From assembly GCA_902780385.1 (NCBI GenBank), contig CACZFF010000027.1, positions 1 through 57,502 on the forward strand: DNA of 57,502 nt, written 5' to 3'. The DNA is from an uncultured Lachnospiraceae bacterium. GTDB taxonomy: Bacteria; Bacillota; Clostridia; Lachnospirales; Lachnospiraceae. The notes beneath the pieces were generated by a model, which made no database searches, was not told where the DNA came from, and was given only the letters and a program-made list of their open reading frames with translations. Every line of letters starts with the position of its first letter. Positions within the stretch are counted from its first letter, which is position 1. This document shows positions 51,374 through 57,502 of this stretch, piece after piece. The position numbers and the translations under genes are program-made.

Positions 51374-53110
51374 ATGATCAGAATTTCACAGCTTCGGCTT
51401 CCGTGCGGATATGCAGAGGGAGCCCTGGAAAACAAAATACGAAAAACGCTGCGTATGGACGGACGGGCTCTGAGATATACCATCGTGAGGCATTCTGTTG
51501 ATGCCCGCAAAAAGCCGCAGCTCTTTGATACATATACGGTGGATGTCGACGCGGGTCTTGGAGCGAAAGAGGAGTCTGCCCTGCTGCGGCGACTGAAAAA
51601 TAAAAACGTATCATTGGCGCAAGGGGCGGAATACCGTTTTCCGGAGAGCGGAACAGAGCCTATGCCGCATCGTCCGGTCGTGATCGGTGCCGGGCCGGCG
51701 GGGCTTTTCTGCGCCCTGTTTCTGGCTGAACATGGTTATCAGCCGCTGCTTATTGAACGGGGCAGGAAAATGGAAGACCGCACAGCGGATGTCGAACGAT
51801 TCTGGGAGACAGGCCGGCTGGACCCTGCGTCCAACGTGCAGTTCGGCGAAGGCGGTGCAGGGACTTTTTCCGACGGAAAACTGAATACGCAGGTGAATGA
51901 CCGGACCGGCCGGTCTGGCCAGGTTCTGCGCATCTTTGTAGACGCGGGTGCCCCGGAGTCAATTCTCTATGAGGGCATGCCTCACATTGGGACAGACCGC
52001 CTGCGGGAGGTGATCCCGCGTATCCGAAGGCGGATCGAAGAGGCCGGCGGACAAGTACGTTTTGAAACAGTCTGTAAAGGCTTTACTTTTGCAGATCCAG
52101 ATCCGGCAGAAACGGATCCTGTTGCGCCCCGCAGGCTGACGGGCCTTACTCTGCGCCCGGCATATCCGCAGCAGGGAAGCTCTTCTCAGACAGATGAATG
52201 GACAGATGAATGGATTCCGGCGGAGGCTGTCGTTTTTGCGGTCGGACACAGTGCCAGGGATACCATAGAAGAGCTTTATCGTGAAAAGATCCCTCTTGAA
52301 CAAAAGCAGTTCGCGGTAGGATTCCGCGTTGCTCATCCCCAGGCCCTTATCGATGAGAGTCAGTACGGAGTCTCTGATCCGGAAGAGCTGCGCAGGATGC
52401 GCCTTACTGCATCCCCCTATAAGCTTACAGCGCGCGCTTCTTCCGGTCATGGCGTCTACTCATTCTGCATGTGCCCCGGCGGTTATATAGTCAATGCATC
52501 TTCCGAGCAGGAGCATCTGTGTGTCAATGGCATGAGTGACGAGGGACGTGACAGCGGCTGGGCAAACAGCGCCATTGTGATCACGGTGGGAGAGGCTGAG
52601 TTCGGCAGCGACCATGTCCTGGCCGGCATGGCTTTTCAGCGCAAACTGGAAAAAAGAGCCTGGGAGATGGGAAAAGGCGCTGTCCCCATACAGCAATATC
52701 AGGACTTTCGCAGCAGTTTTTTTGCTGACGATCTGAAAAAAGATTCAAATGATTTGAAAACGGAAGAAAGCTTTGCAAACAATGCTGTAAAGGGCTCCTG
52801 CCGAAAAGCACCCCTGCACAGGCTGCTTCCCCCTGAACTGACGAAAGATTTTATCGAGGGAATGGATCAGTTCGGACGCAGGATCAAGGGCTTTGACGGC
52901 CGTGATGCGATTGTGGCCGGTATTGAGAGCCGGACGTCGTCACCGGTCAGGATTCCCCGCGGAGATACCTTGGAGTCCACAGGAGCCGCCGGCCTCTACC
53001 CCTGCGGCGAAGGAGCCGGTTATGCGGGCGGGATCATGTCCGCCGCCATGGACGGCATCCGGATCGCGGAGGCGATCGCGCGCAGATACGCGCCTTATAC
53101 AGCAGAATAA
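51374..53110 (+). CDS. FAD-dependent dehydrogenase, COG2509 type
   Basis: A 578-residue flavoprotein of the uncharacterised FAD-dependent dehydrogenase group. A small N-terminal domain (about 1-95) precedes the Rossmann loop VVIGAGPAGLFCALFLAEHG. Family blocks follow: VQFGEGGAGTFSDGKLNT, GHSARDTIEELY, and near the end GLYPCGEGAGYAGGIMSAA. Members occur widely in Clostridia beside phoH or HI0933-like genes, but no reaction is established. The ATG lies 12 bases after the previous stop, with AGATAA-type weak ribosome context, consistent with coupling. A repeat-rich gap of 306 bases follows before proB. Confidence 0.88.
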   Translation: MIRISQLRLPCGYAEGALENKIRKTLRMDGRALRYTIVRHSVDARKKPQLFDTYTVDVDAGLGAKEESALLRRLKNKNVSLAQGAEYRFPESGTEPMPHRPVVIGAGPAGLFCALFLAEHGYQPLLIERGRKMEDRTADVERFWETGRLDPASNVQFGEGGAGTFSDGKLNTQVNDRTGRSGQVLRIFVDAGAPESILYEGMPHIGTDRLREVIPRIRRRIEEAGGQVRFETVCKGFTFADPDPAETDPVAPRRLTGLTLRPAYPQQGSSSQTDEWTDEWIPAEAVVFAVGHSARDTIEELYREKIPLEQKQFAVGFRVAHPQALIDESQYGVSDPEELRRMRLTASPYKLTARASSGHGVYSFCMCPGGYIVNASSEQEHLCVNGMSDEGRDSGWANSAIVITVGEAEFGSDHVLAGMAFQRKLEKRAWEMGKGAVPIQQYQDFRSSFFADDLKKDSNDLKTEESFANNAVKGSCRKAPLHRLLPPELTKDFIEGMDQFGRRIKGFDGRDAIVAGIESRTSSPVRIPRGDTLESTGAAGLYPCGEGAGYAGGIMSAAMDGIRIAEAIARRYAPYTAE

Positions 53111-53115
53111 AAAAT

Positions 53116-53392
53116 ACGTCTATGCGTGCGAGCACGCCCATCCGCGCAGCCGCTTGATCGAACTTTTACGGTAAACTGCCATGGCAGCGTGACTGCCACC
53201 ACCAGAAGAGTAAAAGTCGATTGCTCCGCATGGCGAGGCCATGCTCTCGCAATCGCCACCATGTATTCGACAATCGCTCCGCTTGCCTTGCTGCGCGTAG
53301 CTTTTTGTCTCATACATGGTGGTCCGATCAAATGTCTGCACGTCTGTGCGTGCGAGCACGCCCATCCGCGCAGCCGCTTGATCGAACTTTTA
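53116..53392. repeat. 53-bp direct repeat pair enclosing a cruciform core
   Basis: The same 53-bp sequence, starting ACGTCT(A/G)TGCGTGCGAGC, lies at 53116-53168 and 53340-53392 with one difference. The 171-base core contains GCATGGC/GCCATGC inside CGATTGC/GCAATCG (53218-53255). An 11-bp inverted pair CCACCATGTAT/ATACATGGTGG (53256-53266, 53312-53322) is also present. No coding frame fits. The copy next to proB comes within 24 bases of its start. Confidence 0.85.
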
Positions 53393-53416
53393 AGGTTGAT
53401 AAATTTTTGAATAGAA

Positions 53417-54364
53417 ATGGATGACAAAGCAATGAGCACGAAAGAAAATGACAAAAATGTGCAGAGTGCTGCCGGTGAAGGCAACGTACTCGATGAGAAT
53501 ATGTCTTACAGGCAGGGGCTGAAGAACCGTCAGAGGATCGTCGTCAAGGTCGGCTCCTCCTCTTTGCTGCACAGTTCCACACACCGTCTCGATTACCATA
53601 AGATCGATGTCCTGGTCCGCGAGCTCAGTGACCTGAAAAACCGCGGCAAGGATGTGATCCTGGTCAGCTCAGGTGCAACAGCAGTCGGACGCGAGGTAAT
53701 CCGCCGCACCAGCTCGGGACAGATTCTTGCGGAAGACAGTAAGATCACTGTCAAGCAGGCCTGCGCCGCCATCGGTCAGGCCCGTCTGATGATGATCTAT
53801 CAGCGTTTTTTCACGGATTATAATCAGATTTCCGCCCAGATCCTGATGGATAAAAACGCGATCACGGAGAATCTGAGCAAATATAATCTCTATAATACAT
53901 TCAACGAGCTTCTCAAATTCAACTGTATCCCGATTGTAAATGAGAATGACTCCGTAGCAACCTATGAGTATTCTGTCGGCGATAACGACAACCTCTCTGC
54001 CATAGTTGCCTCTCTTATGCATGCGGACCTGCTGATCCTCTTGTCCGATGTCGACGGTCTCTACACGGATGATCCCCGTGTCAATCCGGATGCGGAATAT
54101 ATCGAGTATGTCCCTCATCTGGACGAAAGCATGATGAAGATGGCCAAGGGCACTACCGGGAGCGAGAGCGGAACCGGCGGTATGAGCACCAAGCTCCAGG
54201 CAGGTGTGATCGCGACTAAGAGCGGATGCGATATGGTGATCGTCAACAGTAAACATATGAGTGTCATCCACGAGGTCGTCCAGGGCCGTAACCACGGAAC
54301 CATTTTCCGCGCGGACCCTGATCCCCTTTTTGATCTGCAGGATTATCTCAGCTCCTCCTACTGA
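53417..54364 (+). CDS. proB: glutamate 5-kinase
   Basis: A 315-residue amino-acid kinase that phosphorylates glutamate in the first step of proline synthesis. The ATP block is RIVVKVGSSSLL, the next is VILVSSGATAVGREV, and the glutamate site is IPIVNENDSVATYEY with DNDNLSAIVA. The regulatory/metal loop GTGGMSTKLQAG is intact. The C-terminal PUA domain of E. coli ProB is absent, as in many Firmicutes. The first ATG (53417) has no clear ribosome site; ATG 53432 or 53501 (MSYRQGLKNRQRIVVK) could be used, since about 30 N-terminal residues are not conserved. No proA is visible in the window. Confidence 0.92.
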   Translation: MDDKAMSTKENDKNVQSAAGEGNVLDENMSYRQGLKNRQRIVVKVGSSSLLHSSTHRLDYHKIDVLVRELSDLKNRGKDVILVSSGATAVGREVIRRTSSGQILAEDSKITVKQACAAIGQARLMMIYQRFFTDYNQISAQILMDKNAITENLSKYNLYNTFNELLKFNCIPIVNENDSVATYEYSVGDNDNLSAIVASLMHADLLILLSDVDGLYTDDPRVNPDAEYIEYVPHLDESMMKMAKGTTGSESGTGGMSTKLQAGVIATKSGCDMVIVNSKHMSVIHEVVQGRNHGTIFRADPDPLFDLQDYLSSSY

Positions 54365-54435
54365 CCGGACAGGAAATAAAAATCCGGCCCAAAAGCGAAG
54401 CATTTATCCTGAAGCGGGAATGAATCAGTGAAAAG

Positions 54436-54518
54436 ACCTCGCATTTAAGGCGGGTCTGTACCGTGACAGCAGTTAATAAGCTACTGTACAGACCCACCTG
54501 AAACGCGAGGTGTTTTTC
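54436..54518 (+). terminator. composite terminator after proB, overlapping the repeat element
   Basis: ACCTCGC and GGGTCTGTAC (54436-54461) pair with GTACAGACCC and GCGAGGT (54486-54511), followed by GTTTTTC. The left arm lies outside the 54480 element and the right arm inside it, so insertion appears to have built or completed the terminator. Confidence 0.6.
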
Positions 54519-54671
54519 GCGCGCTTTTCGCGAAAAACCCGAGTTAAACGGCGAAAATCGCGCGCACAGCGCATTCCCGAGTTAAACGGCGAAAATCGCG
54601 CGCACAGCGCATTGGAATGCGATTTTCGCAACGTTACTTGTACACGCCCTCGATAGGGCGTGTACAGTAAC
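54480..54671. mobile_element. 192-bp MITE-like repeat element (copy 1)
   Basis: The left end GCTACTGTACAGACCC and the inverse of the right end, GTTACTGTACACGCCC, agree at 13 of 16 positions. GTTAATAA stands immediately outside both ends (54472-54479, 54672-54679), as an 8-bp target-site duplication would. Inside are a TTTTTCGCG/CGCGAAAAA hairpin, two 38-bp tandem units (54538-54575, 54576-54613) and a 20-bp terminal hairpin (54630-54674). A second copy begins at 57404. It has no coding capacity. Confidence 0.8.
54538..54613 (+). repeat. 38-bp tandem duplication inside the element
   Basis: Two identical 38-bp units opening CCCGAGTTAAACGGCGAAAA. The copy at 57404 has one unit only (57462-57499), so the number varies between copies. 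Confidence 0.95.
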
Positions 54672-54877
54672 GTTAATAATTCTTCGCATTGAATTGTATT
54701 TTGCATACCATTTACGGGGGATTTGTGATAAACTGATGTTGAGTCAATTTCTCGACCACAAAGCATCGCAAACAGTATTTGAGATCCGGCATATCCCGGG
54801 TTGATCGGCACACTACAGACACAAGGGTGATTTTTTACAGATGCAATAGCCGGATGGCTGCGGAAAGGACGTGCTAA

Positions 54878-55996
54878 ATGACAGAAGCATATGATCAGGA
54901 ACTGGACCTGTCAAGATACGGGTACGTACCGGGAGACAAGTTTGTTGCTTATGTTTCTTCCTATACCAGGGCCGGAAAGAAAAAGGTCGGCATCCGGGTG
55001 TATGATGTCAATGTAGAAGAGGGAACACTGAGCGAAAAGAGTGAGATCTCCATCACGAATTCCTCCTATGTGACAATTTCCCACAATGGCCGTTTCCTGT
55101 ATTCCATCACGGACTTCGGCGTGGAAGCATTCAAGATCATCCAGGGAGGCAATCTTGAGAAGATCAACCGCGGATCCATCAACGGTATGCGCGGATCGCA
55201 TCTTTCCACAGATTATAACGATGAATACCTCTTCGTGTGCAGCTATCACGACGGTAAGATCACGGTGCTGCGTCTGGGCGAAGACGGCAGTGTCGGTGAG
55301 ATCACAGACGAGCTCTTCCTCAAGGGACTGGGCAGTATCGCGGAGCGAAATTTCCGGCCGCATGTACAGTGCGTGAAGATGACGCGCGACAACAAATATC
55401 TGTGTGCGGCAGACCTCGGCATGGACCACGTCAATGTCTATTCCTTCAATAATGTCACAGGAAAGATCAGACAGTGTGCGGTCCTGCATTCTGAACTGGA
55501 GTCTGCTCCCCGCCATCTGAAGTTTTCCAGCGACGGCCACTATCTCTATGTCGTCCACGAGCTCAAGAACCTGATCGATGTCTATTTCTATCAGGAGATC
55601 GACGGAGTTCCGGATTTCGAAAAGATCCAGACAGTACCTACACTCAATGATTATCACGCGACCGGATCCGCCGCCAGTGCCCTGAACTTTTCTTCGGATT
55701 TCAAATACCTGGTGAGCTCGAATGCAGGTGACAATTCTGTTGTCATCTTCAAGATCGATCCCGACAACGGATATCTGGAGAAGGTTCTCTGCCTGCCGAT
55801 CAGCGGCGAGTATCCCAAGGATGCAGCTCTGTTCCCTGATGACAAGCATCTGGTCAGCCTGAACCATGAATCGGATACTATGACTTTCTTCAAGGTCGAT
55901 ATGGAAAAGAAGACAATTATCATGTCCGCGAAGGAGATACAGGTGGATAAGCCCAACTGCATCATCTTCCACAAGCTGCTCCCGGATCAGATCTGA
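54878..55996 (+). CDS. lactonase-fold (6-phosphogluconolactonase-like) beta-propeller protein
   Basis: A 372-residue protein of the YbhE/Pgl-type lactonase family, a seven-bladed propeller. Repeated blade motifs are visible, for example ISHNGRFLYSITDFG, TRDNKYLCAADLGMDHVNVY and FSSDGHYLYVVHELKNLIDVY, with RHLKFSS and NDYHATGSAASALNFSS. Family members hydrolyse 6-phosphogluconolactone or act on other lactones; the substrate here is inferred. There is no signal peptide, so it is cytoplasmic. The ATG follows GGAAAGGA at eight bases. It lies alone between the repeat element and a terminator, with no pentose-phosphate genes nearby. Confidence 0.85.
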   Translation: MTEAYDQELDLSRYGYVPGDKFVAYVSSYTRAGKKKVGIRVYDVNVEEGTLSEKSEISITNSSYVTISHNGRFLYSITDFGVEAFKIIQGGNLEKINRGSINGMRGSHLSTDYNDEYLFVCSYHDGKITVLRLGEDGSVGEITDELFLKGLGSIAERNFRPHVQCVKMTRDNKYLCAADLGMDHVNVYSFNNVTGKIRQCAVLHSELESAPRHLKFSSDGHYLYVVHELKNLIDVYFYQEIDGVPDFEKIQTVPTLNDYHATGSAASALNFSSDFKYLVSSNAGDNSVVIFKIDPDNGYLEKVLCLPISGEYPKDAALFPDDKHLVSLNHESDTMTFFKVDMEKKTIIMSAKEIQVDKPNCIIFHKLLPDQI

Positions 55997-56078
55997 GACA
56001 CATGAGAGAACCGTGTCCTCAGGCACTTTCGTATCCCGCGGTTCTGCTTCGATGAACAAATAATACGAATCATCAGCA

Positions 56079-56116
56079 GGCAGGAGAGATCAGAAAACTG
56101 ATTTCTCCTGCCTTTC
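56079..56116 (+). terminator. Rho-independent terminator after the lactonase gene
   Basis: GGCAGGAGAGATCAG pairs with CTGATTTCTCCTGCC (one G-U) over an AAAA loop, with TTTC following. Confidence 0.82.
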
Positions 56117-56190
56117 AATTTGATTTTCTTGATTGCCGGTTTTTTGAGATTCTTGATGAATCTTATGCAGGGAGGTTGTAAAACAAAACT

Positions 56191-57330
56191 ATGTATGAAC
56201 TTTTGAAACAGGAAGGACGCGCGAAAAGGGCTCGGATGACTACGGTACACGGCGTGATCGAGACCCCTGTCTTTATGAATGTGGCGACAGCCGGCGCGAT
56301 CAAGGGAGGTCTTTCCGCGGATGATCTCCGCACCATTGAGACCCAGGTTGCGCTCTGCAACACCTATCATCTCCATGTCCGCCCCGGAGATGCCCTGGTG
56401 CACCGCATGGGAGGCCTGCACAGATTTATGCGCTGGGACCGTCCGATCCTGACTGACTCCGGCGGTTTTCAGGTCTTTTCCCTGTCGGATCTTCGCAGTA
56501 TCAAAGAGGAAGGTGTCACATTCCGCTCCCATATAGACGGACACAAGATCTTCATGGGACCGGAAGAGAGCATGCAGATCCAGTCCAATCTGGGATCGAC
56601 CATAGCCATGGCCTTTGACGAATGCCCTCCTGCACTGGCGGACCGGGAATATGTTACACGTTCCGTGGACAGGACGACCCGCTGGCTTGCCCGATGCAAG
56701 ACCGAGATGCAGCGCCTCAATCAGCTGGAGACCACCGTCAATCCGCATCAGCTTCTCTTCGGTATCAACCAGGGAGCCATCATACCGGATATCCGTATCG
56801 ACCATGCAAAGCAGATCTCGGAAATGGAACTCGACGGCTATGCCGTGGGCGGACTTGCGGTGGGTGAGACCCATGAGCAGATGTATGACATCCTGGACCA
56901 GACGGTCCCTTACCTGCCGGTCGATAAACCGACCTATCTGATGGGAGTGGGAACGCCCGAAAACATCATAGAAGGCGTAGACCGCGGTATTGACTTCTTT
57001 GACTGTGTTTATCCCAGCCGCAATGGAAGGCACGGAAACCTCTACACGAAAAAAGGCACTGTGCACATCAAGAGCGCCCGCTACGCCGAAGACCCCCGTC
57101 CGATCGAAGAGGGCTGCGGCTGCCCTGTCTGCCGCGGAGGGTATTCCCGCGCCTATCTCCGCCACTTGTATAAGGCCCAGGAAGCTCTGGGATTGAGGAT
57201 GGGTGTCCTTCACAACCTTTATTATTACAATCATCTGATGGAAGATATACGAACAGCTCTTGACCAGGGAAGATTTGCCACCTATAAAAAAGCCGCGATC
57301 GAAGAAATGCACGAGGGCGAGGACCGTTGA
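56191..57330 (+). CDS. tgt: tRNA-guanine transglycosylase (queuine tRNA-ribosyltransferase)
   Basis: A 379-residue TIM-barrel enzyme that swaps guanine 34 for the queuosine precursor preQ1 in tRNAs with GUN anticodons. The substrate-binding aspartate is in ILTDSGGFQVFSL. The nucleophilic aspartate is in FFDCVYPSRNGRHGN. The zinc site is C-x-C-x2-C in GCGCPVCRGGYSRAYL plus a later histidine in GVLHNLYYYNHLM. Length and order are typical. The ATG at 56191 has GGAGGT 14 bases upstream, a rather long spacing. Its usual Clostridia neighbours (yajC, queA, ruvB) are not present within the window; a repeat element starts 73 bases after the stop. Confidence 0.96.
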   Translation: MYELLKQEGRAKRARMTTVHGVIETPVFMNVATAGAIKGGLSADDLRTIETQVALCNTYHLHVRPGDALVHRMGGLHRFMRWDRPILTDSGGFQVFSLSDLRSIKEEGVTFRSHIDGHKIFMGPEESMQIQSNLGSTIAMAFDECPPALADREYVTRSVDRTTRWLARCKTEMQRLNQLETTVNPHQLLFGINQGAIIPDIRIDHAKQISEMELDGYAVGGLAVGETHEQMYDILDQTVPYLPVDKPTYLMGVGTPENIIEGVDRGIDFFDCVYPSRNGRHGNLYTKKGTVHIKSARYAEDPRPIEEGCGCPVCRGGYSRAYLRHLYKAQEALGLRMGVLHNLYYYNHLMEDIRTALDQGRFATYKKAAIEEMHEGEDR

Positions 57331-57403
57331 TGTTCATACCGGCACCAGCCCCGGAAACGCACGTTTTTAAGTAACGGAACAGGAGCAGAGATCGGGATTG
57401 CAT

Positions 57404-57502
57404 GCTACTGTACAGACCCACCTGAAACGCGAGGTGTTTTTCGCGCGCTTTTCGCGAAAAACCCGAGTTAAACGGCGAAAATCGCGCGCACAGCGCATTG
57501 GA
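57404..57502 (+). mobile_element. second copy of the repeat element (truncated by window end)
   Basis: From 57404 the sequence is identical to the element at 54480, base for base, apart from carrying one 38-bp unit instead of two. Identity starts exactly at the terminal G of GCTACTGTACAG and the bases before it differ, so the boundary is sharp. It runs in the same direction, 73 bases after tgt, and leaves the window before its right end. Confidence 0.92.

Noticed and set aside
55987-57312. 441-codon minus-strand frame opposite tgt
   Set aside because: tgt has intact catalytic and zinc motifs on the plus strand; the antisense frame shows none.
1-57502. tRNA, rRNA, prophage or complete insertion sequence
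   Set aside because: Reading both strands, I found no cloverleaf with CCA end, no rRNA-like stretch, no phage structural gene and no transposase.

Overview
The window reads as chromosomal DNA of an anaerobic Gram-positive Clostridia, most likely a Lachnospiraceae-type organism. I infer this from gene content: a FeoA-FeoB fusion, NfnAB electron bifurcation, Rex, a DUF853/HerA-like ATPase, a divergent-PAP2 protein, BMP-type nucleoside uptake and a second EF-G-like GTPase. AGGAGG-type ribosome sites, frequent TTG starts, consensus -35/-10 promoters and Rho-independent hairpins agree with this. No rRNA, tRNA, CRISPR array, prophage or complete insertion sequence was found. About 40 genes are supported, nearly all on the plus strand; the exceptions are FeoAB, a TetR regulator, an ABC-F protein and a small membrane protein.

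Layout. 1-3.6 kb: alpha/beta hydrolase, dapA, rlmD. 3.6-9.5 kb: a four-gene BMP-family ABC importer in NupNOPQ order, behind a strong promoter with a palindromic operator. 9.6-11.6 kb: divergent PAP2 protein and an orphan F420-glutamate-ligase-like protein. 11.8-14.6 kb: feoAB (minus). 14.6-18.6 kb: a polytopic GT-C-like membrane protein and a secreted SGNH hydrolase. 18.7-25.5 kb: HerA-like ATPase, FMN hydroxy-acid oxidoreductase, Na+ symporter and EF-G paralogue. 25.6-27.3 kb: divergent TetR/DegV pair. 27.5-32.2 kb: leuS, GntR regulator, icd. 32.4-38.8 kb: ABC-F protein (minus) diverging from rex-nnr-alr. 38.9-43.4 kb: yebC, a small acidic protein, ftsK. 44.1-46.5 kb: nfnA-nfnB. 46.8-47.3 kb: small membrane protein (minus). 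48.1-54.4 kb: phoH-ybeY-two flavoproteins-proB. 54.9-57.3 kb: lactonase-fold protein and tgt.

How the genes fit together. Several concern NAD(P)H balance: Rex senses NADH/NAD+, Nnr repairs damaged NAD(P)H, NfnAB couples NADH, ferredoxin and NADPH, and Icd makes NADPH. Others are housekeeping (LeuS, Tgt, RlmD, YbeY, YebC, FtsK, Alr, DapA, ProB).

The most unusual content lies between genes. A 128-bp MITE-like element upstream of rex has perfect 16-bp terminal inverted repeats and an 8-bp target-site duplication. A second element after proB has related ends and is also flanked by an 8-bp direct repeat. A copy of it starts at 57404 and runs off the window. Other oddities are a 72-bp tandem repeat before nfnA, a 250-bp near-palindrome before phoH, a 53-bp direct-repeat pair before proB, in-frame 18- or 24-bp minisatellites in three genes, and an echo of the NfnB C-terminus that differs only at synonymous sites.
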